This document shows positions 1 through 5,396 of a stretch of 5,396 nucleotides of DNA, piece after piece. The stretch comes from Rhodospirillaceae bacterium (lineage in GTDB: Bacteria > Pseudomonadota > Alphaproteobacteria > Rhodospirillales > 2-02-FULL-58-16). A program made the translations under genes and the position numbers. Each line of letters opens with the position of its first letter. The stretch's first letter is position 1. A model generated the notes under the pieces. That model was not told the origin of the DNA, did no database searches, and saw only the letters and a list, made by a program, of their open reading frames with translations. The stretch spans positions 1 through 5,396 of the forward strand of contig DUZD01000137.1 in assembly GCA_013349695.1 (NCBI GenBank), given 5' to 3'.

Positions 1-4
1 GCGG

Positions 5-29
5 AACCAGGTATGCCCTTCACTCCAGT
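5..29. repeat. Left terminal inverted repeat of the IS1595-family element
   Basis: The sequence begins AACCAGGTATGCCC and ends CTCCAGT. It is the reverse complement of 1019-1043 except at position 15 (G here, where a perfect match would need A). The exact outer boundary could shift by one base, because the flanking target duplication also carries an A at this place. Confidence 0.93.
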
Positions 30-53
30 TGACCTATGTGATAACCTTTGGGC

Positions 54-1028
54 ATGGAAAACGCAAAATATCTTGTCCCTGGGGTTGATTACCCCAGAAC
101 TTTTCAAGAGGTTGACGAGTGGTTCCGTACCGATGCGGCATGCCGCGAATATGTCCGGCGCCTGCGCTGGCCGGACGGATTCATATGCCCTCACTGCGGG
201 TGGAGCGGCGAGCCGTGGGAGACGTCGCGAGGACTGTTGCACTGCTGTGGCTGCCAGGGACAGACGTCGATGACGGCCGGGACGATCTTTCAGGACACCC
301 GCAAGCCGCTGCGAATGTGGTTCATGGCGATGTGGTATGTCACCAACCAAAAGAACGGCGTCAGTGCCCTGGGGCTGCAGCGTGTTCTTGGCATCGGCAG
401 CTACAGGACGGCATGGACCTGGCTGCACAAGTTGCGCCGAGCAATGGTCCGCCCTGGGCGGGACCCGCTCTGCGGAACAGTGGAGGTTGACGAGACCTAT
501 GTTGGTGGCGTGGAGAAAGGCAAGAGCGGCCGGGAAACAGAGACCAAGGCCATTGTCGCGATAGCAGCCGAAGAGAATGGCAAAGGTATCGGCCGGATTC
601 GTCTTCGCCGCGTTGTGGACGTGTCCGGCGCCAGTCTCCTCCCCTTCGTTCAGTCTGCTGTAGCGCCGGGCGCCGTGGTCCACACCGATGGATGGAGTGG
701 GTATTCCGGGCTGGCTGCTCTCGGCTACAAACATGAGGTCACCGTGATTAGCGCCAGCCCCGATCCATCTCATGTGGTGATGCCACGCGTCCACAACATC
801 GCAGCGCATCTCAAGCGGTGGCTGCTCGGCACTCATCAGGGTGGCGTTCAGCATGTGCATCTTGACTACTACCTTGATGAGTACGCATTCCGGTTCAACC
901 GTCGCCGGTCAAAAACAAGAGGCTTGCTCTTCCACAGGCTCGCTCAGCAAGCCGTCGCCGTTGGACCGGCCACGTATAACACAATTGTTGGCAACAATTT
1001 GACCCGGCCGCCTACCGCACTGGAGTGA
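54..1028 (+). CDS. IS1595-family transposase (zinc ribbon plus ISXO2-like DDE domain)
   Basis: The protein catalyses cut and strand transfer of the surrounding element. It has 324 residues from the ATG at 54. An in-frame TTG at 48 would add two residues, and neither start has a clear Shine-Dalgarno sequence. Residues below are numbered from the TTG. A zinc ribbon with CPHC (C47, C50) and CCGC (C66/C67, C69) probably binds DNA ends. The catalytic core shows VEVDETYVGG (D148), VHTDGWSGY (D214) and VHNIAAHLKRWL (N250 with K256), which gives the DDNK arrangement known in this family instead of a third acidic residue. The closing motif YLDEYAFRFNRR (residues 275-286) is typical of the domain. The reading frame is uninterrupted, and the stop lies inside the right inverted repeat. 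Confidence 0.93.
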   Translation: MENAKYLVPGVDYPRTFQEVDEWFRTDAACREYVRRLRWPDGFICPHCGWSGEPWETSRGLLHCCGCQGQTSMTAGTIFQDTRKPLRMWFMAMWYVTNQKNGVSALGLQRVLGIGSYRTAWTWLHKLRRAMVRPGRDPLCGTVEVDETYVGGVEKGKSGRETETKAIVAIAAEENGKGIGRIRLRRVVDVSGASLLPFVQSAVAPGAVVHTDGWSGYSGLAALGYKHEVTVISASPDPSHVVMPRVHNIAAHLKRWLLGTHQGGVQHVHLDYYLDEYAFRFNRRRSKTRGLLFHRLAQQAVAVGPATYNTIVGNNLTRPPTALE

Positions 1029-1043
1029 AGGGTATACCTGGTT
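1019..1043. repeat. Right terminal inverted repeat of the IS1595-family element
   Basis: Its reverse complement reads AACCAGGTATACCC...CTCCAGT and matches the left end at 24 of 25 bases. The transposase stop codon (1026-1028) lies inside this repeat, so the last codons of the gene and the right terminus are under joint constraint. Confidence 0.93.
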
Positions 1044-1051
1044 GTTGCGGA
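1044..1051. repeat. Probable target-site duplication (right copy; left copy cut by window start)
   Basis: IS1595-family elements typically duplicate 8 bp of target. The bases directly right of the element are GTTGCGGA. The only flank visible on the left, positions 1-4, is GCGG, which matches 1047-1050. If the left terminal A at position 5 is counted as flank, GCGGA matches 1047-1051. The rest of the left copy lies outside the window, so length (7 or 8 bp) and exact register are unresolved. Confidence 0.6.
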
Positions 1052-1058
1052 TACCGCA
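1046..1058. repeat. Short palindrome at the insertion site, upstream of fadE
   Basis: TGCGG-ATA-CCGCA is a perfect 5-bp inverted repeat with a 3-bp centre. A further CCGCAA follows at 1063-1068, forming a second dyad with TTGCGG at 1045-1050. It lies 62 bp before the fadE start and could be an operator half-site array, but there is no independent evidence for a bound protein. Its left arm falls in the probable target duplication. Confidence 0.3.
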
Positions 1059-1077
1059 TTAACCGCAAGCTGCTATC

Positions 1078-1100
1078 GGCGGCGCCTTTCGCTCGCCGCC
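1078..1100 (+). other. Potential hairpin in the fadE leader
   Basis: GGCGGCG (1078-1084) pairs perfectly with CGCCGCC (1094-1100) across a 9-base loop. This gives a very GC-rich 7-bp stem that ends seven bases before the ribosome binding site. No T run follows, so it is not a standard terminator. It could stabilise the 5' end of the fadE mRNA or partly block read-through from the transposase gene. Its function is unknown. Confidence 0.4.
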
Positions 1101-1106
1101 AAGATC

Positions 1107-1112
1107 GAAGGA
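1107..1112 (+). promoter_or_regulatory. Ribosome binding site of fadE
   Basis: GAAGGA lies 7 bases before the ATG at 1120. This supports 1120 as the start over the second in-frame ATG at 1126. Confidence 0.7.
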
Positions 1113-1119
1113 TAAAACC

Positions 1120-3540
1120 ATGCCCATGCTCTTCCCCGTGATCGGGTTGCTCCTGTTCATCGGCCTGCTTTACGCCGGGCGCGGGTATTGGGCATGGGTT
1201 TCCCTCGTCGCCGCCCTGCTCATCGCCTGGGCGGGCCAGGGCATCGATTCGCCTGGGGCGTTCCTGGCCGTGAGCGGACTCGCCCTTGCCGCCACCGGCG
1301 TTTTCGGCCTCGCCTTTCTTCGCCGCCATCTCGTCACCCCGCCGCTGATGCGCATGGCCGGGAAAGCCCTTCCCAGAATGGGCGATACCGAGCGCATCGC
1401 GCTCGAGGCCGGCACCGTCTGGTGGGACGGCGATCTGTTTTCCGGCCGGCCCGACTGGAAAAAACTGCTCGACTTCCGGCCGCGGCCGCTTTCGGAGACG
1501 GAGCGCGCCTTTCTGGAAGGCCCCACGGAGGAGCTCTGCGCCATGATCGACGATTGGCGGATCGCCCAGCTACGGGATCTGCCGCCGGAGATCTGGGAGT
1601 TCCTCAAGCGGCGGCGTTTCTTCGGCATGATCATTCCCGAGGAATATGGCGGGCTCGGCTTTTCTGCCATCGCCCATTCCGCCGTCATCACCAAGATTTC
1701 CAGCCGCAGCGTCGCCGCCGCCGTCACGGTCATGGTCCCCAACTCGCTGGGGCCGGGGGAATTGCTGCTTCACTACGGAACGGAGGAGCAAAAACGCCGC
1801 TACCTGCCCGGCTTGGCTAGCGGCGAGGAAATCCCCTGTTTCGCCCTCACCGAGCCGGAGGCGGGAAGCGACGCGGCGGCGACCAAAAGCACCGGCGTCA
1901 TCCGCCGGGGCGAATTCGCCGGCGCCGAGGTTCTCGGCATCCGCCTCAACTGGCGCAAGCGCTATATTACCTTGGCGCCGGTCGCCACCGTTATCGGGCT
2001 GTCTTTCCGCCTTTACGACCCGGACGGGCTTATCGGCGAGGTCAAGGACCTTGGCATCACTTGCGCCTTGATTCCGCCCGACTTGGCGGGAATTGAAATC
2101 GGCGACCGCCATGACCCCATGGGCGTGCCTTTCGCCAACGGACCGATCTTCGGAAAAGACGTCTTCGTGCCGATGAGTTTCATCATCGGCGGCGACGACG
2201 GCATCGGGCAGGGATGGAAGATGCTCATGGAGTCGCTGGCCGCCGGACGGTCCGTCTCCTTGCCATCGCTCTCCGTCGGCGCCGCCGAACTGGCGACACG
2301 CGTGGTCGGCGCCTATGCCACCGTCCGCGAGCAGTTCAACATGCCGATCGGACGCTTTGAAGGGATCGAGGAGCCGCTGGCCCGCATCGGCGGCTACACT
2401 TATCTCATGAACGCCGCCAGAACGCTGACCTGCGGCGCCGTCGACGCCGGCGAGAAACCGGCGGTCCTGTCGGCGATCGTCAAGGCCTACCTGACCCAGG
2501 GCATGCGGACCATCATGGCCGACGCCATGGACATCCGCGCCGGCGCGGCGGTCTGCCGGGGGCCTAAAAATATCCTCGGACGCGGCTTCGTCGGCGTCCC
2601 CATCTCCATTACGGTGGAAGGCGCCAACATCCTGACCCGCTCACTGATCATTTTCGGGCAAGGCGCGATCCGCTCCCATCCATACGTGCGCGGCGAAATG
2701 GAAGCCCTGGAAACGGGGGATATTGTCCGTTTCGACGGCGCTTTTTTCGGGCATCTGAACTTCGTTTTCCGCAACGCCGCCGGCGCCCTGCTGCTCGGCT
2801 TGAGCGGCGGCGGATTGGCCGCCGCTCCGGCCGGCGGGTCCGAAAGGGCCTATTTCCGCAAGCTCACCCGTTTCAGCGCCGCTTTCGCGCTCATCGCGGA
2901 CGCCGCCCTGGCGGTGCTCGGAGGCGGCCTCAAGCGGCGCGAGAAAATCAGCGGCCGCTTGGCCGACGCCTTGGCGTGGATGTATCTCGCCTCCGCCGCC
3001 CTCAAGCGGTTCCACGACCAAGGCCGGCCGGAGCGGGATCTCGTCCTCGTTCATTGGTCGTGCACCCTGGCGTTATTCAAAATCCAAACGGCCCTCTTGG
3101 GCGTCCTCGACAATTTTCCCAACGCCGCGGTGGCTTGGCTGGTCAGGCTTTTGGCGTTCCCCCTTGGCCCGCGCCTGCGCCCGCCCAGTGACGCGCTGGG
3201 CGCGAAAGTGGCGCGGGGGCTGCTGGAGGACGGCGAGATGCGCCGCCACCTGACCTCGGATATTTTCGTTCCGCCGCCCGACGAGGAAGGGCTCGGCAAG
3301 CTGGAAGCGGCGCTCGCCAAGATCGTCGAGGCTCTGCCCGGCAAGGCGAAACTCAAGAAGGCCGTGCGCCAGGGATCGTTGCGGCGCGCTCCCGATGACC
3401 AGCTCATCGAGGATGGCCTCGCCGCCGGCGTCATTGACGCCGAGGAAGCCAGGCTTTTGAAAGAAGCCGAAGAGATCCGGGACGATGTGATCCAGGTGGA
3501 TGTTTTCGATCCCGAGGCCTACGGGGCCCTGAAAGGCTGA
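1120..3540 (+). CDS. fadE: Acyl-CoA dehydrogenase FadE (long form, membrane-anchored)
   Basis: It catalyses the first beta-oxidation step, the FAD-dependent alpha,beta-dehydrogenation of acyl-CoA to trans-2-enoyl-CoA, with electrons passing to an electron-transfer partner. The 806 residues are close to Escherichia coli FadE (about 814), and long stretches match that protein from memory, for example NSLGPGELL, IPCFALTEPEAGSDA (residues 238-252), RYITLAPVATVIGL, GIEEPLARI and EKPAVLSAIVKAY. The N terminus has hydrophobic segments at about 4-20, 23-38 and 46-66, consistent with inner-membrane attachment. The dehydrogenase core spans about 85-520. ITVEGANILTRSLIIFGQGAIR (from about 497) carries E500, the expected catalytic base by family alignment. 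Residues from about 520 to 800 form the FadE-specific C-terminal domain (DUF1974 type). The gene looks intact. It lies 76 bp downstream of an insertion element and ends 12 bp from the convergent regulator gene. No other beta-oxidation gene is in view. Confidence 0.96.
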   Translation: MPMLFPVIGLLLFIGLLYAGRGYWAWVSLVAALLIAWAGQGIDSPGAFLAVSGLALAATGVFGLAFLRRHLVTPPLMRMAGKALPRMGDTERIALEAGTVWWDGDLFSGRPDWKKLLDFRPRPLSETERAFLEGPTEELCAMIDDWRIAQLRDLPPEIWEFLKRRRFFGMIIPEEYGGLGFSAIAHSAVITKISSRSVAAAVTVMVPNSLGPGELLLHYGTEEQKRRYLPGLASGEEIPCFALTEPEAGSDAAATKSTGVIRRGEFAGAEVLGIRLNWRKRYITLAPVATVIGLSFRLYDPDGLIGEVKDLGITCALIPPDLAGIEIGDRHDPMGVPFANGPIFGKDVFVPMSFIIGGDDGIGQGWKMLMESLAAGRSVSLPSLSVGAAELATRVVGAYATVREQFNMPIGRFEGIEEPLARIGGYTYLMNAARTLTCGAVDAGEKPAVLSAIVKAYLTQGMRTIMADAMDIRAGAAVCRGPKNILGRGFVGVPISITVEGANILTRSLIIFGQGAIRSHPYVRGEMEALETGDIVRFDGAFFGHLNFVFRNAAGALLLGLSGGGLAAAPAGGSERAYFRKLTRFSAAFALIADAALAVLGGGLKRREKISGRLADALAWMYLASAALKRFHDQGRPERDLVLVHWSCTLALFKIQTALLGVLDNFPNAAVAWLVRLLAFPLGPRLRPPSDALGAKVARGLLEDGEMRRHLTSDIFVPPPDEEGLGKLEAALAKIVEALPGKAKLKKAVRQGSLRRAPDDQLIEDGLAAGVIDAEEARLLKEAEEIRDDVIQVDVFDPEAYGALKG

Positions 3541-3552
3541 TCGGGCGAACTC

Positions 3553-4257
3553 TTAACCTTCGTAATCGTTTTCGATGAGTTCCCTAAGGGCCGCGTGGTC
3601 GACGATCTTGATATGTCCATGGGGCAGTTCGATCCAACCATTTTTGCGCCAGACTTGCAGCTGCCGATTGATGGTTTCGCGGGTCCTGCCCATCAACTGT
3701 CCGAGTTCCGATTGCGAGATATGAACTCCCTTCGAGTCGTCGCCGGGTTCCGTTTCCGCAAAGAACTTGGAGAGGCTTAATAAGCGTTTCGCCAGGCGGG
3801 CCGGGAGGCCCAGAAAGACATAGTCCTCGACGAACTCGTTGGTGGAGCGGACCCGCTCGCAGACCATTTGCAGCAGATGGGCATAAAGGGAAGGTTGCCG
3901 GTCGAGAAAATCCAGGAATTCCCGCCGGGCGATCTTGAACAATTGGACCTGCCCGATGCCCCATGCGTCGGCTGTCCTGGCCATGCCGTCGAGGAGGGCG
4001 ATCTCACCGAAGATGTCGCCCGCTTCCATGATGCTGAGGATGACCTCCTTGCCGCTTGGAGCGGAAGCGCTGATGCGGATCCTGCCCGCCAGCACGCCAT
4101 AAAGGGCATCGCCGGGATCGCCTTTCAAGAAAAGATTTTCGTTGTCTTCCAAATGGCGGGTCACGCCGAGACTGACAAGGCGCTCGATCACTTCCGCGTC
4201 CATGTCGCGAAACAGGTAATGGGTCGACAACAGTTCTCGCTTATCAATTGCTGACAT
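3553..4257 (-). CDS. Crp/Fnr-family transcriptional regulator with cyclic-nucleotide-binding domain
   Basis: This cytoplasmic DNA-binding regulator has 234 residues, a usual length for the family. The N-terminal beta-roll (about 15-115) includes GDALYGVLAGRIRI and the phosphate-binding cassette FGEIALLDGMARTADA (83-98). In that cassette E85 and the R94-T95 pair match the Crp residues that hold cAMP ribose and phosphate, so cAMP or a related nucleotide is a plausible ligand. A dimerisation helix (about 122-147) follows. The winged helix-turn-helix is near 180-211, with ISQSELGQLMGRTRETINRQL. There is no Fnr-type N-terminal cysteine cluster. The ATG at 4257 fits the family N terminus (LLSTHYLFRDMDAEVIERL), but I see no good Shine-Dalgarno sequence before it. 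The gene converges on fadE. Its targets, and whether fadE is one, cannot be read from the window. Confidence 0.92.
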   Translation of the reverse strand: MSAIDKRELLSTHYLFRDMDAEVIERLVSLGVTRHLEDNENLFLKGDPGDALYGVLAGRIRISASAPSGKEVILSIMEAGDIFGEIALLDGMARTADAWGIGQVQLFKIARREFLDFLDRQPSLYAHLLQMVCERVRSTNEFVEDYVFLGLPARLAKRLLSLSKFFAETEPGDDSKGVHISQSELGQLMGRTRETINRQLQVWRKNGWIELPHGHIKIVDHAALRELIENDYEG

Positions 4258-4433
4258 CGTTGTGTTGGCTCGTGTTTTCGTTGCCGTCGCAAGTCATGCC
4301 TTGGCAGGAGATCATAAACCCATCGGTGCCGGCAAGAGGAGAAATTTCACCCCGCCTGTGCGGTTCTTTGTTGCGAATGGCGCTTTGCAGCGAAAGGTTT
4401 TCACCGCCGCCGGCTTTACCCGCCGCAACGCCC
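4258..4433 (-). promoter_or_regulatory. Intergenic region upstream of the Crp/Fnr gene; possible -10 element
   Basis: These 176 bp separate the small exported-protein gene from the regulator gene on the same strand. A TATGAT hexamer on the minus strand (4316-4311) lies about 54 bases before the regulator start and could be a -10 box, but no good -35 sits at the right spacing. I found no convincing terminator after the upstream gene. A short CGCT-TTGC-AGCG hairpin (4381-4392) lacks a T run. Read-through from the upstream gene into the regulator is therefore possible. ORFs crossing this region lack protein-like composition. Confidence 0.3.
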
Positions 4434-4673
4434 TCATTGGCACAAGTAGCGCATATTGCCGTCCCGGTCGTGGCCGTACCAGACGGCTTGCTTGTCATAT
4501 TTCGCGCAATGTTCCGCGGCGATGGCCCGAGTGTTCACGCCTTGGACCGCCGCGTCATGATCCAATTTGATGGTCATCTCGTTTTTGTTCTTACCGACGG
4601 TCTCGTGCTCGTTGAATACCGAACAGGCGGCGCCGAACGCGCCGAGGAGCACAAACAAGAAAATACGAGACAT
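4434..4673 (-). CDS. Small exported protein, probable lipoprotein, function unknown
   Basis: The product has 79 residues and starts at the ATG at 4673, which is preceded by a strong ribosome binding site. The frame stays open further upstream, but that extension would run through a terminator and is rejected. Residues 1-16 (MSRIFLFVLLGAFGAA) form a short basic-then-hydrophobic signal followed by C17, giving a lipobox-like GAAC. Glycine at -3 is atypical, so lipidation is likely but not certain. The mature part is hydrophilic, with two further cysteines in AAEHCAKYDKQA (C56) and MRYLC (C78), which could form a disulfide in the periplasm. This layout resembles many short proteobacterial lipoproteins of unknown role ending in a C...YxC pattern. 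I do not recognise a named family. The Crp/Fnr gene lies 176 bp downstream on the same strand. Confidence 0.72.
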   Translation of the reverse strand: MSRIFLFVLLGAFGAACSVFNEHETVGKNKNEMTIKLDHDAAVQGVNTRAIAAEHCAKYDKQAVWYGHDRDGNMRYLCQ

Positions 4674-4678
4674 CGCCA

Positions 4679-4685
4679 CCCTCCC
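4679..4685 (-). promoter_or_regulatory. Ribosome binding site of the small exported-protein gene
   Basis: GGGAGGG on the minus strand lies 5 bases before the ATG at 4673. This decides the start in favour of the 79-residue product over longer in-frame alternatives. Confidence 0.75.
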
Positions 4686-4735
4686 ATTTCGTCCAGCTCG
4701 GCGGCCAATACCGGCCAGCGTTGCCAAAGGCCAGC

Positions 4736-4766
4736 AAAAAAAAGCCCCGCCGTTGAAGGTGGGGCT
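4736..4766 (-). terminator. Rho-independent terminator
   Basis: On the minus strand AGCCCCACC (4766-4758) pairs with GGCGGGGCT (4751-4743) around the 6-base loop TTCAAC, with a single A-C mismatch, and seven further T residues follow (4742-4736). The T run lies only on the minus-strand side, so it ends leftward transcription. It sits 62 bp before the start of the small exported-protein gene, so it belongs to a transcript arising to the right (4767-5396) and insulates the exported-protein gene from it. Confidence 0.85.
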
Positions 4767-5136
4767 ATCAAGTGGGGAGGATATGGATTGAAGATTAATC
4801 GCAAACCGGCCGAAGAGGCTCATGTGAAAGACGGGGATATCGAGGATAAAACAGACATTTTCGCGGGTTGGAGCGGTTGCGGGCGGCTGAACCGGCCGAT
4901 GCATGGCGAAAACGTCACCCCATCGACGACAAACGTCATCCGAAGAGCGCTCGGTTCGAAGGTCGGGGCAGGGACAAACGGAAATTCTGGGAAAACCCCA
5001 TTTTTCACAAACTATGCCGGCTTTAAATCAATGCGGCGGGGAAAACGGTGGGGATTGCATGGGTACCCCCCCGGACGGCATGGCTCATCCGGCGGACCCA
5101 CAAGCCGGACTGGGGCCGGCGGCCGTCCGGAAAATG
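4767..5136. other. About 370 bp without a supported gene; possible untranslated RNA region
   Basis: No ORF here is convincing on either strand. On the minus strand the region leads straight into the terminator at 4736-4766, so it is probably transcribed leftward, either as the 3' tail of the 63-residue ORF's mRNA or as a separate small RNA. On the plus strand GGGGAGG (4774-4780) precedes an in-frame TTG at 4788, but the resulting 151-residue frame turns into Gly/Arg/Pro-rich, non-protein-like sequence. I looked for the signature motifs of SRP RNA, tmRNA, RNase P RNA and common riboswitches and saw none. A large inverted repeat lies at its right end. Confidence 0.4.
5071..5130. repeat. Inverted repeat with 9-bp perfect arms and GC-rich interior
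   Basis: CCGGACGGC (5071-5079) and GCCGTCCGG (5122-5130) are perfect reverse complements 42 bases apart. Inside them CCGGC (5089-5093) and GCCGG (5104-5108) can form a nested stem. No T run follows on either strand, so it is not a standard terminator. It starts 6 bases past the stop codon of the 63-residue ORF in the direction of its transcription, where it could form a folded element in the mRNA 3' end. Confidence 0.55.
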
Positions 5137-5328
5137 TCAGACAAAACGTTTCAAACCCTGGTCTATCTTTGCGTGAAAAATATTTTTTGCCTTGCGGCGC
5201 GCATAGGCAAATTCTTTTGATACTCTTTTCTGGGCTTTGAAATAGCGTTCGGCGAAGAAGTCCGAAGGCAGGTTCGCCTTGCTGTTATCAGCCCTCAATT
5301 CCAAAAAAATCCTTCCGAGATCGCACAT
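5137..5328 (-). CDS. Small basic protein of unknown function (63 residues)
   Basis: I do not recognise this product. The ATG at 5328 is preceded by AGGCGG (5338-5333, minus strand) at a 4-base spacing. An in-frame TGA lies just upstream, so no longer start is available. The sequence is rich in Lys and Arg (15 basic against 7 acidic residues). It has a probable amphipathic helical stretch from about 22 to 62 (SDFFAERYFKAQKRV onward) and no signal peptide, membrane segment or known motif. Local GC content is about 45 percent (5161-5340), against roughly 63 percent in a sampled stretch of fadE. That suggests either acquired DNA or a non-coding stretch that happens to be open. The nearest leftward terminator is about 370 bp downstream. 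Confidence 0.42.
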   Translation of the reverse strand: MCDLGRIFLELRADNSKANLPSDFFAERYFKAQKRVSKEFAYARRKAKNIFHAKIDQGLKRFV

Positions 5329-5396
5329 CTTTCCGCCTTTGCCTAACTTGCCTCACATTTTGACGTCGGTCTCATCAATCTAGCACAGACAGCCGA

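Larger units (their letters stand above)
5..1043 (+). mobile_element. IS1595-family insertion sequence, apparently complete
   Basis: This is a 1039-bp element bounded by 25-bp inverted repeats that match at 24 of 25 positions. It contains one transposase gene filling almost its whole length. Family assignment rests on the transposase, which has an N-terminal zinc ribbon followed by an ISXO2/IS1595-type DDE domain. Size and single-ORF layout also fit that family. Both ends and an uninterrupted transposase are present, so the copy may still be active. It lies in the same orientation as the downstream fadE gene, with 76 bp between the right end and the fadE start codon. I could not assign an IS1595 subgroup by eye. 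Confidence 0.93.

Noticed and set aside
999..1038. Outward promoter from the right end of the element toward fadE (TTGACC at 999-1004, TATACC at 1033-1038)
   Set aside because: The spacing between the two hexamers is 28 bp, far from the usual 16-18, so they do not form a normal sigma-70 promoter.
1170..3434. Several long frames on both strands within fadE
   Set aside because: They are shadows of a well-identified gene in GC-rich DNA, with no recognisable domains.
4244..4498. 84-residue minus-strand frame between the exported-protein and regulator genes
   Set aside because: It overlaps both neighbouring genes in another frame, has no ribosome binding site that I can see, and has low-complexity composition.
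4674..4904. N-terminal extension of the small exported-protein frame to a 156-residue product
   Set aside because: It would place a strong terminator within the coding region and bury the signal sequence. The internal ATG at 4673 has an excellent ribosome binding site.
4988..5005. Weak plus-strand terminator-like TGGG-AAAAC-CCCA followed by five T
   Set aside because: The stem has only 4 bp and no plus-strand gene precedes it.
4820..5008. 62-residue minus-strand frame ending 54 bp before the terminator
   Set aside because: It has a GTG start with no Shine-Dalgarno sequence and Ser/Pro-rich, non-protein-like composition. The terminator's position alone does not make it a gene.
4248..5240. 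330-residue plus-strand open frame antisense to the small exported-protein gene
   Set aside because: It crosses the terminator hairpin and the antisense of two better-supported genes, and its composition is mixed and low-complexity with no recognisable domain. It is best explained as a GC-rich chance frame.
4788..5240. Possible 151-residue plus-strand gene starting at a TTG 7 bases after GGGGAGG
   Set aside because: The ribosome binding site is good and the first 35 residues look protein-like, but most of the rest is Gly/Arg/Pro-rich and runs antisense to the 63-residue ORF. Not enough support to annotate.

Overview
The GC-rich composition, together with a long-form FadE-type acyl-CoA dehydrogenase and a Crp/Fnr regulator, suggests a chromosomal segment of a proteobacterium. 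An alphaproteobacterium of the Rhodospirillales kind is my guess from overall style; nothing in the window proves it. I see no rRNA, tRNA, CRISPR array or phage gene.

Layout. Positions 5-1043 are an apparently intact insertion sequence of the IS1595 family. It has 25-bp terminal inverted repeats with one mismatch and a single transposase with a zinc ribbon and a DDNK-type catalytic core. The window opens just inside the left target duplication. The element sits 76 bp upstream of a full-length fadE (1120-3540, +), which encodes a membrane-anchored acyl-CoA dehydrogenase for the first step of fatty acid beta-oxidation. Converging on fadE with a 12-bp gap is a Crp/Fnr-family regulator gene (3553-4257, -) with the conserved residues of a cyclic-nucleotide pocket. 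Upstream of it on the same strand is a gene for a 79-residue exported protein, probably a lipoprotein (4434-4673, -). That gene is preceded by a strong Rho-independent terminator (4736-4766, -) that must end a transcript coming from further right.

The right end (4767-5396) is poorly explained. It holds about 370 bp without a convincing gene, including a 9-bp perfect inverted repeat (5071-5130), and then a small AT-rich ORF for a basic 63-residue protein (5137-5328, -) that I do not recognise. This stretch may encode a small RNA or the long 3' tail of the small ORF's transcript.

How the parts relate. FadE and a cyclic-nucleotide-type regulator could be linked through carbon-source control, but adjacency is the only evidence here. 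The insertion element may have separated fadE from its native promoter or operator. I found no clear new biological system. The best leads are the orphan terminator with its unexplained upstream region, and the regulatory effect of the insertion on fadE.
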